Below are positions 16,488 through 25,824 of a DNA stretch of 64,000 nucleotides, piece by piece; positions within the stretch are counted from its first letter, which is position 1, and each line of letters begins with the position of its first letter. Position numbers and translations under genes: made by a program. This stretch comes from CAYQQJ01 sp964419935. GTDB lineage: Bacteria > Pseudomonadota > Gammaproteobacteria > Pseudomonadales > Cellvibrionaceae. The stretch is taken from contig CAYQQJ010000017.1 of assembly GCA_964419935.1 (NCBI GenBank), positions 1 through 64,000 on the forward strand, in the 5' to 3' direction. The notes under the pieces were generated by a model. It made no database searches. It saw only the letters and a program-made list of their open reading frames with translations, and had not been told where the DNA came from.

Positions 16488-19400
16488 ATGGGTCTTCGCA
16501 CACTGGCGATTACGTTTGGCGCGGCGACAGCTCTGTCTGCGCAGTTCGCAATCGCTCTCGGTTTGGGTGAGATCAAACTCAACTCCACCTTGAACCAGCC
16601 GCTTAACGCTGAAATCCGGCTTCTGGAAGTTCGCGATCTGTCCGAGCAGGAGATTCTGGTGGGGCTGGCATCCCTGGAAGACTTCAATCGTGTGGGTGTG
16701 GATCGACCTTTTTTCCTTTCAGATCTCAACTTTGCGGTCGATCTTGACTCGCGTGGCGGGGCGGTTGTTTCGATCACCTCTAAAAAGCCTGTTCGCGAAC
16801 CTTTCCTTAATTTTGTCGTGGAAGCCCAATGGCCCAGTGGTCGTCTGCTGCGCGAATACACCCTGCTGATGGATTTGCCGGTCTTCTCCGAAGATCAGCA
16901 AGCCGCACCGGTTCAGCCTGCGACCCAGAAGCCTGCAGCGGCCGGTCAAACCGGAAACCAACAATCTGCACAGACCACACAAGAGCGTCGGTCTCCGTCT
17001 GCTCCAGCGGAGTCTCGCGGTCAGGCATCCGCTAGCGGCAGCACCTACGGGCCGGTTAGCGCAAGCGATACCTTATGGGATATTGCCGCGGCTACCCGCG
17101 CAGATCGCAGTATCAGCATTCAACAATCCATGATCGCCATTCAGCGCGCCAATCCGGGCGCGTTCATCAACGACAACATCAACCTGCTGCGTCGCGGCCA
17201 GGTCTTGCGAATTCCCGCCGCGGACGAGATGAGAGCGCTGACTTCCCGTGAAGCGATTGCCGAAGTGGCCTACCAGAATCAGCGCTGGTCCGGTGCCGCG
17301 AATACGGCTGCGGCTCCGCAACTCGAGGGCAGCAAATCCTACTCCACCAGCGACGATACCAGCAATACGCCGGAAGGTCGGGTGAAGCTGGCGTCGCCGG
17401 AAGATTTTTCCAGCAGTAATGAAGGCCGTGGAACAGGCTCCAGTGGTGGCAGTGTAGATGCTCTGGAAAGCGAGCTGGCCGTGACCCTGGAAGAGTTGGA
17501 TAAGAGCAAAAGTGAAAACGAGGAATTGCGCTCGCGCATAGCAGCCATGGAAGCCCAGATAGAAACCATGGAGCGCCTGGTTGATGTCAGCAGTGAAGAA
17601 ATGCGCGCCTTGCAATTGGCTGCACAGCAAACCCGTGATGCTGCTGAAGCGTCCGCCAGTGAAGAGGATACTGCTGCCGGCATGTTACCGGAGGCACAAT
17701 CCATTGGTGAGATCCCAGATGTCTCTACTAATAATCCGCCGCCAACTTCTGCAGGCGATGCCGAACCCTCGGCGGATGCAGACCTGGCTGTCGATCATGC
17801 CGTTGACGAACCAGTGAATGAAGGTTCGGCTACTCAGGGAACCGTCGATCAAGAAACTGCGGAGGACGCACAAGCCGAAGCCGACGTGGTCAAGACTGCG
17901 CCGGATCCAACTCGCGTAGTACGTAGCGCGCCTGCAGCCAAGCCCGGCATTTTGGATTTGCTGCTCGATAATATTCTGTTCATTGTGCTCGGTTTTGTGG
18001 CATTGATTGCCGCGGTTGCCGTCTTCTTGCGCAGCAGAAACAACGATGCCGGCGATGATGATTTTGACACCTTTGTTGTGGATCAGGAGTCCGATGACTT
18101 TGAAACCGTTGAACCCTACGACGAAGCTGAAGGCAATGATGACCTGGGAAGCCTCGATCTGGGGGATGACGATGAACATTTCCTTGCCGAGGAAGCGGAT
18201 GAGCAGGAAGAGCACCGGGCGGAACAGGAAACCGAAGACGCCGTAGCTGAGGCTGATATCTACATCGCCCTGGCCAAATACGAGGAAGCGGAAGATATAC
18301 TGCTGCGCGCACTGGAAAAAGAGCCCACAGATACCAACATCCGCTTGAAACTGTTGGAGCTGTACGCGGCACAGCAGGACCTGGAAAGCTTCGATCCGCA
18401 ATATGCGAAACTTCGCGCTATTGCCGATGATGACGTCATCGAACGCGCTGAAAATCTCCGCCACAAAATCGCCGGCGCACCGGAATTTGATGAATCCCGC
18501 TTCGATACCAGTGACGCCATTGTTGCCGGTGGCGTAGCTGGTAGCGCGCTGGCTGCAGCCGGCGGCGAGAATCCGGATGATGATCTATTGCTGGATCTCG
18601 ATAATGAGCTGAATTTTGATGACCTTGATGTCGGTAGTACATCCTCATCGGACCTGGATGAAGAGATCAATTCCACTCTGAATGAAACGGAAGATGATCT
18701 CGCTGATTTTGATCTGGATTTGGGTGATGATTTCGCCACCGACGGATCCGCATCGGCACCAGCCCAAGGCGATGATGACGACTTCAGCTTTGATTTCGAG
18801 CTCGATGCCAGCGGTGACCAGGTGACATCAGACAGCGAAATCCCCTCGGATCAGGTTGGCCTGGCCGATGAATTGACGCTGGACATGGAAACTGACTCGA
18901 CCCCCGCCACAACGGATTCCGAAGCCCTTGATTTTGATTTGAGTGCGGAGTTTGATCAGGCGCCGGGTGAGCAGAATGCGGTCAGTGACGAGGATGATCT
19001 TGAGTTTAATCTGGACGAGCTCGATGCAGACAACTTGACCGGAGATTTGACGGTCGAAGAATCTGAAGCCGACGAGTTGAATGTTGATGTCGACGAACCC
19101 GAAACGCTCGAGGACGCAGTGGCCTTTGACCTGGGGGCAGCAGACGCTGACTCGGACGATGACAGCCTTGATCGCGAACTTAATACCGAGATGGATCTTT
19201 CGGCACTGGACGACGAGCTTGATGCCATGACATCAGGACTCGATGCCGATCTGGCAGGGTTGGACGCCGAGCTTGATACCGACCTCGGCAGTACAGCAGT
19301 GGCGGATACCGTGCCGGAAAGTGAATCACCGTCTGCCGATAGTGCGCCGACGCTGATGGATGAGCCCGATATCGATTTCGATGAGCTGGACAATCTGGAT

Positions 19401-19877
19401 CTGGAATCGCTCACAGCTGAAGGTGAAGGCAAGTCCGCAGAGGATACACCGGAAACTACCCCGACCCTGAGCGACGAACATGCTGCTGATGAGCCGCTGG
19501 ACCTGTCTGGTGGCTTCGATCTGGATGCGGATAGCGTCGGCTCGAATGATTCGGCGGCACCTGCCACAGATACCCCGGCAGCTGTGGAACAAGTGGAGAC
19601 AGAAACAGCAGCGGATGAAGATCTGCCCGACCTGGACAATCTGATGAATATGAACGAGTCAGATTTCGAACTTCACGATATAGATCCGGAGTCCGATGAT
19701 GACAGTGACCTGGGTTTCCTCAGCGACAGCGATGAAACAGCAACCAAGCTGGATCTTGCTCGGGCATATATGGATATGGGCGATACCGATGGTGCCAAGG
19801 ATATTCTCGAAGAAATTATCCACGAAGGCAGCGAAGAGCAGCGCAGCGAGGCGCAGAAGCTGCTAGACCGGGTGTAG
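16488..19877 (+). CDS. fimV: FimV/HubP-family polar scaffold protein
   Basis: Inner-membrane polar hub protein that in relatives supports type IV pilus assembly and polar placement of flagella and chemotaxis components. 1129 residues from ATG 16488, chosen because AAGGA precedes it and a signal sequence (LAITFGAATALSAQFAIA) follows directly. Order: conserved N-terminal FimV domain (to about 140), Pro/Gln-rich linker, LysM peptidoglycan-binding domain (about 186-241), coiled coil (about 324-385), one transmembrane helix (about 487-515), a TPR-like segment (about 588-660), a long highly acidic Asp/Glu-rich region (about 700-1060), and the conserved C-terminal TPR motif TKLDLARAYMDMGDTDGAKD. Upstream of truA as in Pseudomonas. 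Confidence 0.95.
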   Translation: MGLRTLAITFGAATALSAQFAIALGLGEIKLNSTLNQPLNAEIRLLEVRDLSEQEILVGLASLEDFNRVGVDRPFFLSDLNFAVDLDSRGGAVVSITSKKPVREPFLNFVVEAQWPSGRLLREYTLLMDLPVFSEDQQAAPVQPATQKPAAAGQTGNQQSAQTTQERRSPSAPAESRGQASASGSTYGPVSASDTLWDIAAATRADRSISIQQSMIAIQRANPGAFINDNINLLRRGQVLRIPAADEMRALTSREAIAEVAYQNQRWSGAANTAAAPQLEGSKSYSTSDDTSNTPEGRVKLASPEDFSSSNEGRGTGSSGGSVDALESELAVTLEELDKSKSENEELRSRIAAMEAQIETMERLVDVSSEEMRALQLAAQQTRDAAEASASEEDTAAGMLPEAQSIGEIPDVSTNNPPPTSAGDAEPSADADLAVDHAVDEPVNEGSATQGTVDQETAEDAQAEADVVKTAPDPTRVVRSAPAAKPGILDLLLDNILFIVLGFVALIAAVAVFLRSRNNDAGDDDFDTFVVDQESDDFETVEPYDEAEGNDDLGSLDLGDDDEHFLAEEADEQEEHRAEQETEDAVAEADIYIALAKYEEAEDILLRALEKEPTDTNIRLKLLELYAAQQDLESFDPQYAKLRAIADDDVIERAENLRHKIAGAPEFDESRFDTSDAIVAGGVAGSALAAAGGENPDDDLLLDLDNELNFDDLDVGSTSSSDLDEEINSTLNETEDDLADFDLDLGDDFATDGSASAPAQGDDDDFSFDFELDASGDQVTSDSEIPSDQVGLADELTLDMETDSTPATTDSEALDFDLSAEFDQAPGEQNAVSDEDDLEFNLDELDADNLTGDLTVEESEADELNVDVDEPETLEDAVAFDLGAADADSDDDSLDRELNTEMDLSALDDELDAMTSGLDADLAGLDAELDTDLGSTAVADTVPESESPSADSAPTLMDEPDIDFDELDNLDLESLTAEGEGKSAEDTPETTPTLSDEHAADEPLDLSGGFDLDADSVGSNDSAAPATDTPAAVEQVETETAADEDLPDLDNLMNMNESDFELHDIDPESDDDSDLGFLSDSDETATKLDLARAYMDMGDTDGAKDILEEIIHEGSEEQRSEAQKLLDRV

Positions 19878-19897
19878 CGTTCAAGACGTGTTTTTCC

Positions 19898-19930
19898 AAG
19901 GCCTTGTATTTCACGTACAAGGCCTTTTTT
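19898..19930 (+). terminator. Intrinsic terminator of fimV
   Basis: Perfect 11 bp stem AAGGCCTTGTA / TACAAGGCCTT with a 7 nt loop, followed by six T residues. Confidence 0.92.
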
Positions 19931-19988
19931 CATTCTGCCGTGACTACCCGAGTTTCAACAATCAATCGAACGCCCCACTGAGCTTCCT

Positions 19989-20858
19989 ATGAACACTGAA
20001 CCCTATGTGTACCGTCGCAATTGTGAATTGAAAGACGGCATGGAATTGCCACCGGGCGTGCGCCGCTATGCAGCGGCTATCGAGTATAACGGGGCGGAAT
20101 TCCGCGGCTTCCAGATACAGGCCTCCGCTGCCAATACTGTTCAGGCGGCTCTTCAGATAGCCTTGAGCAATATTGCCAATGAGCCTGTGGTGGTGACCTG
20201 TGCAGGTCGAACCGATGCGGGCGTGCATGCAACTCAGCAGGTGGTGCATTTCGACACCCTGGCAACGCGGCCAGACCGCGCCTGGATCGCTGGCACCAAC
20301 ACGCAGCTGCCGGACAGTGTGCGAGTGCGTTGGGTTAAGTCAGTGGGGTTTGATTTTCATGCGCGCTTCAGCGCGCAGGCGCGCCGCTACCGTTACTTGA
20401 TTTACTGCAATGACACTCGCCAGGCATTGCTGAACCAGCAACTCACCTGGTGCAAGTACGAATTGGATGTTGCAGCCATGCTAGAGGGCGCGCGTCATCT
20501 GCTAGGAGAACAGGATTTCACATCCTTCCGCGCGACCCAATGTCAGGCGAAAAGTCCGGTGCGGAATTTGCGCAGCCTGGATATTTATCGGCGTGGCCAG
20601 TTGATTGTTCTGGATCTGAAAGCCAACGCGTTTCTGCACCACATGGTGCGCAATATCGTTGGCGTGCTCATCGAAGTGGGGCGCGGGGCCAAGCCGGAAT
20701 CCTGGGTGGCTGACGTGCTCCAGGCCAGGGACCGCAAAGCTGCCGCTGCTACAGCACCGTCCTATGGACTTTACTTTGTCGGCGTTGATTATCCTGAGCA
20801 TTTTCAATTGCCGAAGCTGGCGCCTGGACCGGTATTTCTGAACGACGAGATGTGCTGA
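19989..20858 (+). CDS. truA: tRNA pseudouridine(38-40) synthase TruA
   Basis: Isomerises uridines 38, 39 and 40 in the anticodon arm of tRNAs. 289 residues; the catalytic aspartate is Asp76 in CAGRTDAGVHATQQVVHF, and FLHHMVRNIVGVLIEVGRG is the C-terminal family signature. An alternative start at 20040 would remove 17 residues before the conserved RRYAAAIEYNG. In Pseudomonas truA is followed directly by trpF; here a four-gene ABC module and two repeat elements separate them. Confidence 0.96.
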   Translation: MNTEPYVYRRNCELKDGMELPPGVRRYAAAIEYNGAEFRGFQIQASAANTVQAALQIALSNIANEPVVVTCAGRTDAGVHATQQVVHFDTLATRPDRAWIAGTNTQLPDSVRVRWVKSVGFDFHARFSAQARRYRYLIYCNDTRQALLNQQLTWCKYELDVAAMLEGARHLLGEQDFTSFRATQCQAKSPVRNLRSLDIYRRGQLIVLDLKANAFLHHMVRNIVGVLIEVGRGAKPESWVADVLQARDRKAAAATAPSYGLYFVGVDYPEHFQLPKLAPGPVFLNDEMC

Positions 20859-21044
20859 GCCGTCAACTACAAGGCAGGGGTCAAGAGTAAAGCTCATTGC
20901 TGTCCCATAAACAACGGGCGGAACTCTAGCAAAGCTTTATCTCGAAGCGGGCCGGCGATAACACCGCTCAAAAAGTTGCGGCAAGAGCCTTCTGAACTCC
21001 GAAACTTGAGTATTAAGAGATAGGAGAGTTTGGTAGCGGGGAGA
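20859..21044. other. truA-ABC exporter gap, left part, no gene seen
   Basis: No credible coding region. Together with the hairpin element at 21045-21154 and 21155-21351, this makes a 493 bp gene-free gap. A minus-strand open frame crosses it but has no family resemblance and runs through the repeat. Confidence 0.6.
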
Positions 21045-21154
21045 GACGTGGATCCGGCATTCACTGCTGTGACACGCCGTAAATACGTCCATGTAGGCTC
21101 GGCGCCAGCATCCATGCTGGCGACGGTCACAACAGCAAACACCGAATCCACGTC
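21045..21154 (+). repeat. 29-52-29 nested hairpin element, copy 3
   Basis: Arms 21045-21073 (GACGTGGATCCGGCATTCAC...) and 21126-21154 pair over 29 bp, mismatches being mostly transitions that allow G-U pairs in RNA. The 52 nt core (21074-21125) reads ACGCCGTAAATACG, TCCATGTAGGCTC, then the inner hairpin CGCCAGC-ATCCAT-GCTGGCG. The arm class is shared only with 40208-40317. It lies 186 bp after truA and 197 bp before the ABC module. Confidence 0.85.
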
Positions 21155-21351
21155 CTCGGAGTTTGTAGGATAGCAATGAGTAAAACTCATAAATATCAGG
21201 GCCAGCCCACTGATGGAACCGTCGAACCCACGTCTGCTATACTCCGTGACCACGCAGGGAAGTCGACCATCAGTGGGGGCTGCTGGTATTGCTGTCTCAA
21301 CAACACTCTTGCCGCGTCAAAAATAATTATGGATAGCTGCAGCAGGCACTT

Positions 21352-22071
21352 ATGATTCAACTGGACAACATTCACAAATTCTATGGTGCGGGCGAGCAGA
21401 AGCTGCACGTGCTCAAAGGCATCAATCTGCATATCCGCGAAGGTGAACTGGTGTCTATCATGGGCTCTTCCGGGTCCGGCAAATCTACCTTGTTAAACAT
21501 CCTCGGCATTCTGGACCGGCACGACCAAGGCAATTATGTACTTGCCGGGCATGAGATCAAGCTGCTCAAGGAAAAGGCTGCCGCGCGATTGCGCAATGAA
21601 TTTATTGGCTTCGTGTTTCAATCCTTCAACCTCCTGCCGTTCAAGAACGCGATGGAGAATGTCGCCCTGCCGCTTTACTACCAGAACATCAGTCGCAAGG
21701 AACGCAACCAGCGCGCGATGCATTATCTGGATATGGTGGGGCTGGGTGACCGCGCTACCCATATGCCGAATCAGCTGTCGGGCGGCCAAAAGCAACGAGT
21801 GGCCATCGCCAGAGCATTGGTGACACAACCGAAAGTGATTCTCGCGGATGAACCGACTGGTGCATTGGACAGTCACACCACCGAAGAAATCATGGGCGTC
21901 ATCAAGGACGTCAACGCCATGGGCAACACCATCGTTATTGTGACTCATGAGCAGGAAATAGCGGACCAGACCGAGCGCACGATTATCCTCAAAGACGGAC
22001 TCATCGTTTCCCCTGAACATCTATCGGCATCCCGCGACGAGCACACCATTCCGGGTTCGGACTGTGGATAG
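21352..22071 (+). CDS. ABC exporter ATP-binding protein (MacB/LolD type)
   Basis: 239-residue cytosolic ATPase of a MacB/LolD-like transporter. Walker A is at residues 38-46 (GSSGSGKST), the ABC signature is LSGGQKQRVAIARAL, and Walker B with the following conserved segment is VILADEPTGALDSHT. Such ATPases drive FtsX-fold permeases that push substrates across or out of the periplasm. Here ATPase and permease are separate chains, unlike the fused MacB of E. coli. The end overlaps the first permease by eight bases, so the genes are coupled. The substrate is unknown. Confidence 0.93.
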   Translation: MIQLDNIHKFYGAGEQKLHVLKGINLHIREGELVSIMGSSGSGKSTLLNILGILDRHDQGNYVLAGHEIKLLKEKAAARLRNEFIGFVFQSFNLLPFKNAMENVALPLYYQNISRKERNQRAMHYLDMVGLGDRATHMPNQLSGGQKQRVAIARALVTQPKVILADEPTGALDSHTTEEIMGVIKDVNAMGNTIVIVTHEQEIADQTERTIILKDGLIVSPEHLSASRDEHTIPGSDCG

Positions 22072-23299
22072 CCTGCAGGAAATATTGTTTACCCTGCGCC
22101 AGAACAAGTTGCGCACTCTCCTGACCGCCTTTGGCGTCTTCTGGGGCATATTCATGCTCATATTGCTGCTCGGCTCTGGCCGCGGTATGCAAAACGGCGC
22201 TATCTCTTCCTTTGGTAGTGAATCACTCGACTCCATTTTTGTATGGACGGGCACCACAGCCGTTGCTCATAACGGCCTGGGGTTAGGCCGCGCCATCCAG
22301 TTCCGCGCCACCGACATTGACGCCATTACCCAACAGATTGAAGGCGTGGAATACGCCTCGGGTGAAAATTCCATGGGCAAAGGAAGCGTCATGTACAACG
22401 GCAAGCGGGGTAATTTTGATGTCTACGGCGTGGATGATCGCTATTTTCTTGTAAAGCACAAGGTACCTTTCACCAGCGGCCGCAGAACCACTGCACTGGA
22501 CGAGCAGCAATTCCGCAAGGTGGTGGTGTTGGGCAGTGTGGTCGTGGAGCGCTTGTTTGGCCGCGACGCAGATCCCATAGGCCAAGCTATCCGGGTAAAC
22601 AACACCGTGATGACCGTGGTCGGCGTGTTCCACGACAAGGGCAACAACGGGCGCAACTCGGAACGCCTCTATATGCCGTACAGCACCTTCAATACAAGTT
22701 TTGGTGCTGGCGACAAGGTGCAAACCATATTGATAAAACCCCACGCCGGTGCGGATGGATATCAGGTGGAAAAGGACGTGGTCGGCCTGCTCAAGCGTCG
22801 ACATCAGGTAGCGGAAAGCGACCGTCGAGCCATTCAATCTTTCAATATGGCGTTACCTGCCGAGCGGGTGCAGGGGGCTTTCACCGCTATCAATATGCTC
22901 ATCTGGTTTGTCGGCCTGGGGACACTTACAGCGGGTATTGTCGGCATCAGCAATATCATGATTATCACGGTCAAGGAGCGAACCCGGGAAATTGGTATTC
23001 GCAAGGCGCTCGGTGCTACGCCTATCACCATTGTACGAACGCTACTGCTCGAGTCTGTGCTGGTTACCAGCGTGGCCGGTTACGGGGGGCTGGTGCTGGG
23101 CGTAGGCCTGGTTGAGCTGATGGCATACGGCTTGGAGGCCACGGGGGCGAACCTTACTTTCTTCAAGCAGCCCGAAGTGGACTTTCAGGCAGCGGTGACA
23201 GCGGTTGTGCTTTTGGTCGGCGTTGGCGCTTTGGCGGGGCTGGTGCCAGCGTTGAAAGCTGCCCGCATTCTGCCCATCGAAGCCATGCGCGCTGAGTAA
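22064..23299 (+). CDS. FtsX-like ABC permease, first of a pair
   Basis: 411 residues starting with GTG inside the end of the ATPase gene. Topology is that of MacB permeases: one N-terminal membrane helix (FGVFWGIFMLILLLGSGRG), a periplasmic MacB-PCD domain of about 230 residues, and three C-terminal helices following the coupling signature VKERTREIGIRKALGATP. It is clearly a paralogue of the next gene, sharing LTAFGVFWGIFML near the N-terminus, and the two probably form a heterodimer. No start codon other than GTG fits the conserved N-terminus. Confidence 0.92.
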   Translation: MDSLQEILFTLRQNKLRTLLTAFGVFWGIFMLILLLGSGRGMQNGAISSFGSESLDSIFVWTGTTAVAHNGLGLGRAIQFRATDIDAITQQIEGVEYASGENSMGKGSVMYNGKRGNFDVYGVDDRYFLVKHKVPFTSGRRTTALDEQQFRKVVVLGSVVVERLFGRDADPIGQAIRVNNTVMTVVGVFHDKGNNGRNSERLYMPYSTFNTSFGAGDKVQTILIKPHAGADGYQVEKDVVGLLKRRHQVAESDRRAIQSFNMALPAERVQGAFTAINMLIWFVGLGTLTAGIVGISNIMIITVKERTREIGIRKALGATPITIVRTLLLESVLVTSVAGYGGLVLGVGLVELMAYGLEATGANLTFFKQPEVDFQAAVTAVVLLVGVGALAGLVPALKAARILPIEAMRAE

Positions 23300-23310
23300 C
23301 CGAGGCATTC

Positions 23311-24576
23311 ATGATTATCGATACGGATAAGTGGCGCGAAATCTTCATAACCCTGAAGCAGCACAAGTTACGCACAGGGTTGACCGCCTTCGGCGTGTTT
23401 TGGGGTATTTTCATGCTCAGCATTTTGCTGGGTGCGGGCAACGGACTGGAGAATGGCATCACAAAAGGCTTTCCCCAAGTGCCCAACTTCGTGTCCATCT
23501 GGTCCGCCAATACAACGCAGCTGCCGTACCGGGGAATGTCCGCGGGCCGATCGGTTCCCCTGCAACCTGATGACGTTGACGCCATTAAAGCCAAAATCAG
23601 TGAAGTTGCTTTCGTCAAAGGGCAAAACAGTATTGGAGTCTGGGACGGCACCCCGCCTTATGCCGTACATGAGGGCAACAACGGCACATTTTTTGTGGAA
23701 GGTTCTCACGAAGGCATGGCCAGCATGCACTCACTGGAGGTGGCGGAAGGCCGCTACATCAATAAGATAGATACCGACAACCGGCGCAAAGTGGCGGTCA
23801 TTGGCGCCCGGGTGAAAGAAATTCTTTTTGAACCGGGGGAGGATCCAATTGGTGCGGATATCACCCTCAACGGTATCAGCTTTTTGGTGATAGGCACCTT
23901 CAAATCGCTTTCCAGTGGCAACCGTGCTCCCGCTGAAGAAAAAATTTATATTCCCAATGACACATTGCGTCGTGCCTTCAATCAGAATTGGGGAATCGGC
24001 GGCATCATAGTGCAACCCAAACCCGGCATTCATGCTCGAGTGGTGGAAGACAAAGTTAAGCAATTACTGGCGCAGCGGCACCGGGTACACCCGGATGATG
24101 TTGGAGTGTTTGGCAGCTTTAACATGCAGAATGAATACGACAAAATCCAGGGACTATTTCTTGGTATTCGCGTTTTTAGCTGGATAGTGGCCATAGGCAC
24201 AATAATGGCCGGCGCCATCGGCGTCGGTAATGTCATGTTGATTGTGGTAAAGGAGCGTACGCGGGAGATTGGCTTGCGCAAGGCGCTGGGCGCCACACCG
24301 CGCTCCATCGTTGCCATGATTGTGCAGGAGTCCGTGCTGATCACCATCGTCGCGGGTTACGCCGGCTTGGTGGTGGGCGTGTTTTTGCTGGAGGGCATTG
24401 CCGCACTGCTCGACGCAAGCGGCGGCGATTCAGGCATGTTCGCCAATCCCGAGATTGATTTTCAAACAGGATTTATTGCTGTGCTTACCCTGGTTGTGGC
24501 GGGCGTGCTCGCAGCATTGCTGCCAGCGGCGAAGGCGGCCGGCGTCGACGCTATCGTTGCCCTGCAGGATGAATAA
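23311..24576 (+). CDS. FtsX-like ABC permease, second of a pair
   Basis: 421 residues with the same architecture as the preceding permease: N-terminal helix LTAFGVFWGIFMLSILLGAG, periplasmic domain, then VVKERTREIGLRKALGATP and three helices. It starts 11 bp after its paralogue. N-terminal sequences of this kind are, from memory, common in Bacteroidetes exporters, which raises the possibility of transfer; that would need a tree. The substrate is not predictable. Confidence 0.92.
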   Translation: MIIDTDKWREIFITLKQHKLRTGLTAFGVFWGIFMLSILLGAGNGLENGITKGFPQVPNFVSIWSANTTQLPYRGMSAGRSVPLQPDDVDAIKAKISEVAFVKGQNSIGVWDGTPPYAVHEGNNGTFFVEGSHEGMASMHSLEVAEGRYINKIDTDNRRKVAVIGARVKEILFEPGEDPIGADITLNGISFLVIGTFKSLSSGNRAPAEEKIYIPNDTLRRAFNQNWGIGGIIVQPKPGIHARVVEDKVKQLLAQRHRVHPDDVGVFGSFNMQNEYDKIQGLFLGIRVFSWIVAIGTIMAGAIGVGNVMLIVVKERTREIGLRKALGATPRSIVAMIVQESVLITIVAGYAGLVVGVFLLEGIAALLDASGGDSGMFANPEIDFQTGFIAVLTLVVAGVLAALLPAAKAAGVDAIVALQDE

Positions 24577-24644
24577 GTTCGGACCAGAATATTTAATCGT
24601 TTTTAGAAAAATTGAACAGGACGGAAACCGCAATAGGAACAGTA

Positions 24645-25718
24645 ATGAAAAAATTTTTTGTATTTGCAGCTTACGGATTGGTCGCCGCAATATTTATTGG
24701 TACGGCAGTATTCCTGTTCAATAAATCCCAGGAAGCGCCCATCATTTATGAAACAGTAGAACCCTTCATCACCACTATAGAAAAAAGAGTAGTGGCCACC
24801 GGCAACGTGGTGCCGCGCAAGGAAGTCCATGTAACCTCGCAGGTTTCCGGGGTAGTGGACAACCTTAACGTGCAAGAGGGAGATATTGTCAAACAAGGCG
24901 ATGTGTTGGCTCGGCTTGCGTTGGTGCCCAACATGGTGGCACTCAATAATGCGGATTCTCAATTACAGGCGGCGCGTATCAATTTTGAAAATTCGCGCAG
25001 TGAACACGAACGGCAAATAGCGCTATTCGAGCGGCAACTGATTTCGGAGTCCGAGTACCGGCAATCTCTCCTGTCCCTCGACCTTAAGCGAGAGGCTTAC
25101 CAGGCGGCAGAAAACAATTTCTTGCTGATCCGCGAGGGTTCCACCAAAACATCCGAGAATGTGTCCAACGTTATCCGCGCCACGGCTGATGGCATGGTAC
25201 TTCAGGCTCCCCATAAAGAAGGTGCATTCATTGTTGAGGCCAGTACTTTCGGTGCAGGCACCTCCGTTGCCGTGCTCGCCGATATGGAGGACATGGTTTT
25301 TGAGGGGCTGGTGGACGAGGCGGAAATGGGCAAAATCCGCGAAGGCATGGAGCTGACACTGCATGTGGGTGCGCTGCAAGATGAAACATTCAGCGCCGTG
25401 CTGGAACATATTGCCCCCAAAGGTCAAACCGACCAGGGCACTATCAAGTTCCTCATTCGCGCCGCGATTCAGCTTAACGAGGATGTATTTCTGCGCGCCA
25501 ATTACAGTGCAAACGCCGACATTGTGCTGGAACGGGCGGAAAACGTGCTGGCGATTGACGAGGGCAACCTGCTGATCGACGAGACCGGACGCTACGTGGA
25601 AGTCGAAGTGGCGCCGCAAACGTTTGAAAAGCGATTGGTTGAAACCGGGTTGTCAGACGGGATCAATATTGAAATCCGCTCCGGTTTAGATGAAGGCGAA
25701 AAGATCAAGCGATTGTGA
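24645..25718 (+). CDS. HlyD/MacA-family periplasmic adaptor subunit
   Basis: About 357 residues from ATG 24645, chosen because AGGAAC stands seven bases upstream; a TTG 33 bases earlier has no ribosome site. One N-terminal membrane anchor (FFVFAAYGLVAAIFIGTAVFLF), a split lipoyl domain (TGNVVPRKEVHVTSQVSG ... GMVLQAPHKEGAFI), an alpha-hairpin of about 90 residues, and a beta-barrel/membrane-proximal part. It completes an ATPase-permease-permease-adaptor tripartite exporter. No outer-membrane TolC-type gene is present, so the system would rely on a TolC encoded elsewhere. Confidence 0.9.
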   Translation: MKKFFVFAAYGLVAAIFIGTAVFLFNKSQEAPIIYETVEPFITTIEKRVVATGNVVPRKEVHVTSQVSGVVDNLNVQEGDIVKQGDVLARLALVPNMVALNNADSQLQAARINFENSRSEHERQIALFERQLISESEYRQSLLSLDLKREAYQAAENNFLLIREGSTKTSENVSNVIRATADGMVLQAPHKEGAFIVEASTFGAGTSVAVLADMEDMVFEGLVDEAEMGKIREGMELTLHVGALQDETFSAVLEHIAPKGQTDQGTIKFLIRAAIQLNEDVFLRANYSANADIVLERAENVLAIDEGNLLIDETGRYVEVEVAPQTFEKRLVETGLSDGINIEIRSGLDEGEKIKRL

Positions 25719-25824
25719 CGCGCGATCGATGAGTTTGAGTAGTCGGGACAATGCCGATAGCCTTCACACCCTGTTCAATGGAGTTGTACTTTGTACCCAC
25801 TTCATTCAGCTGGGGCTCCGACCC

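Noticed and set aside
18260..19639. Long Ser/Arg-rich minus-strand frames opposite fimV
   Set aside because: They are the complement of Asp/Glu-rich codons and have composition typical of shadow frames.
20894..21253. A 119-codon minus-strand frame across hairpin copy 3, and a similar 61-codon frame at 40168-40353
   Set aside because: Both run through the repeat; similarity between them is DNA similarity, with no ribosome site or domain.
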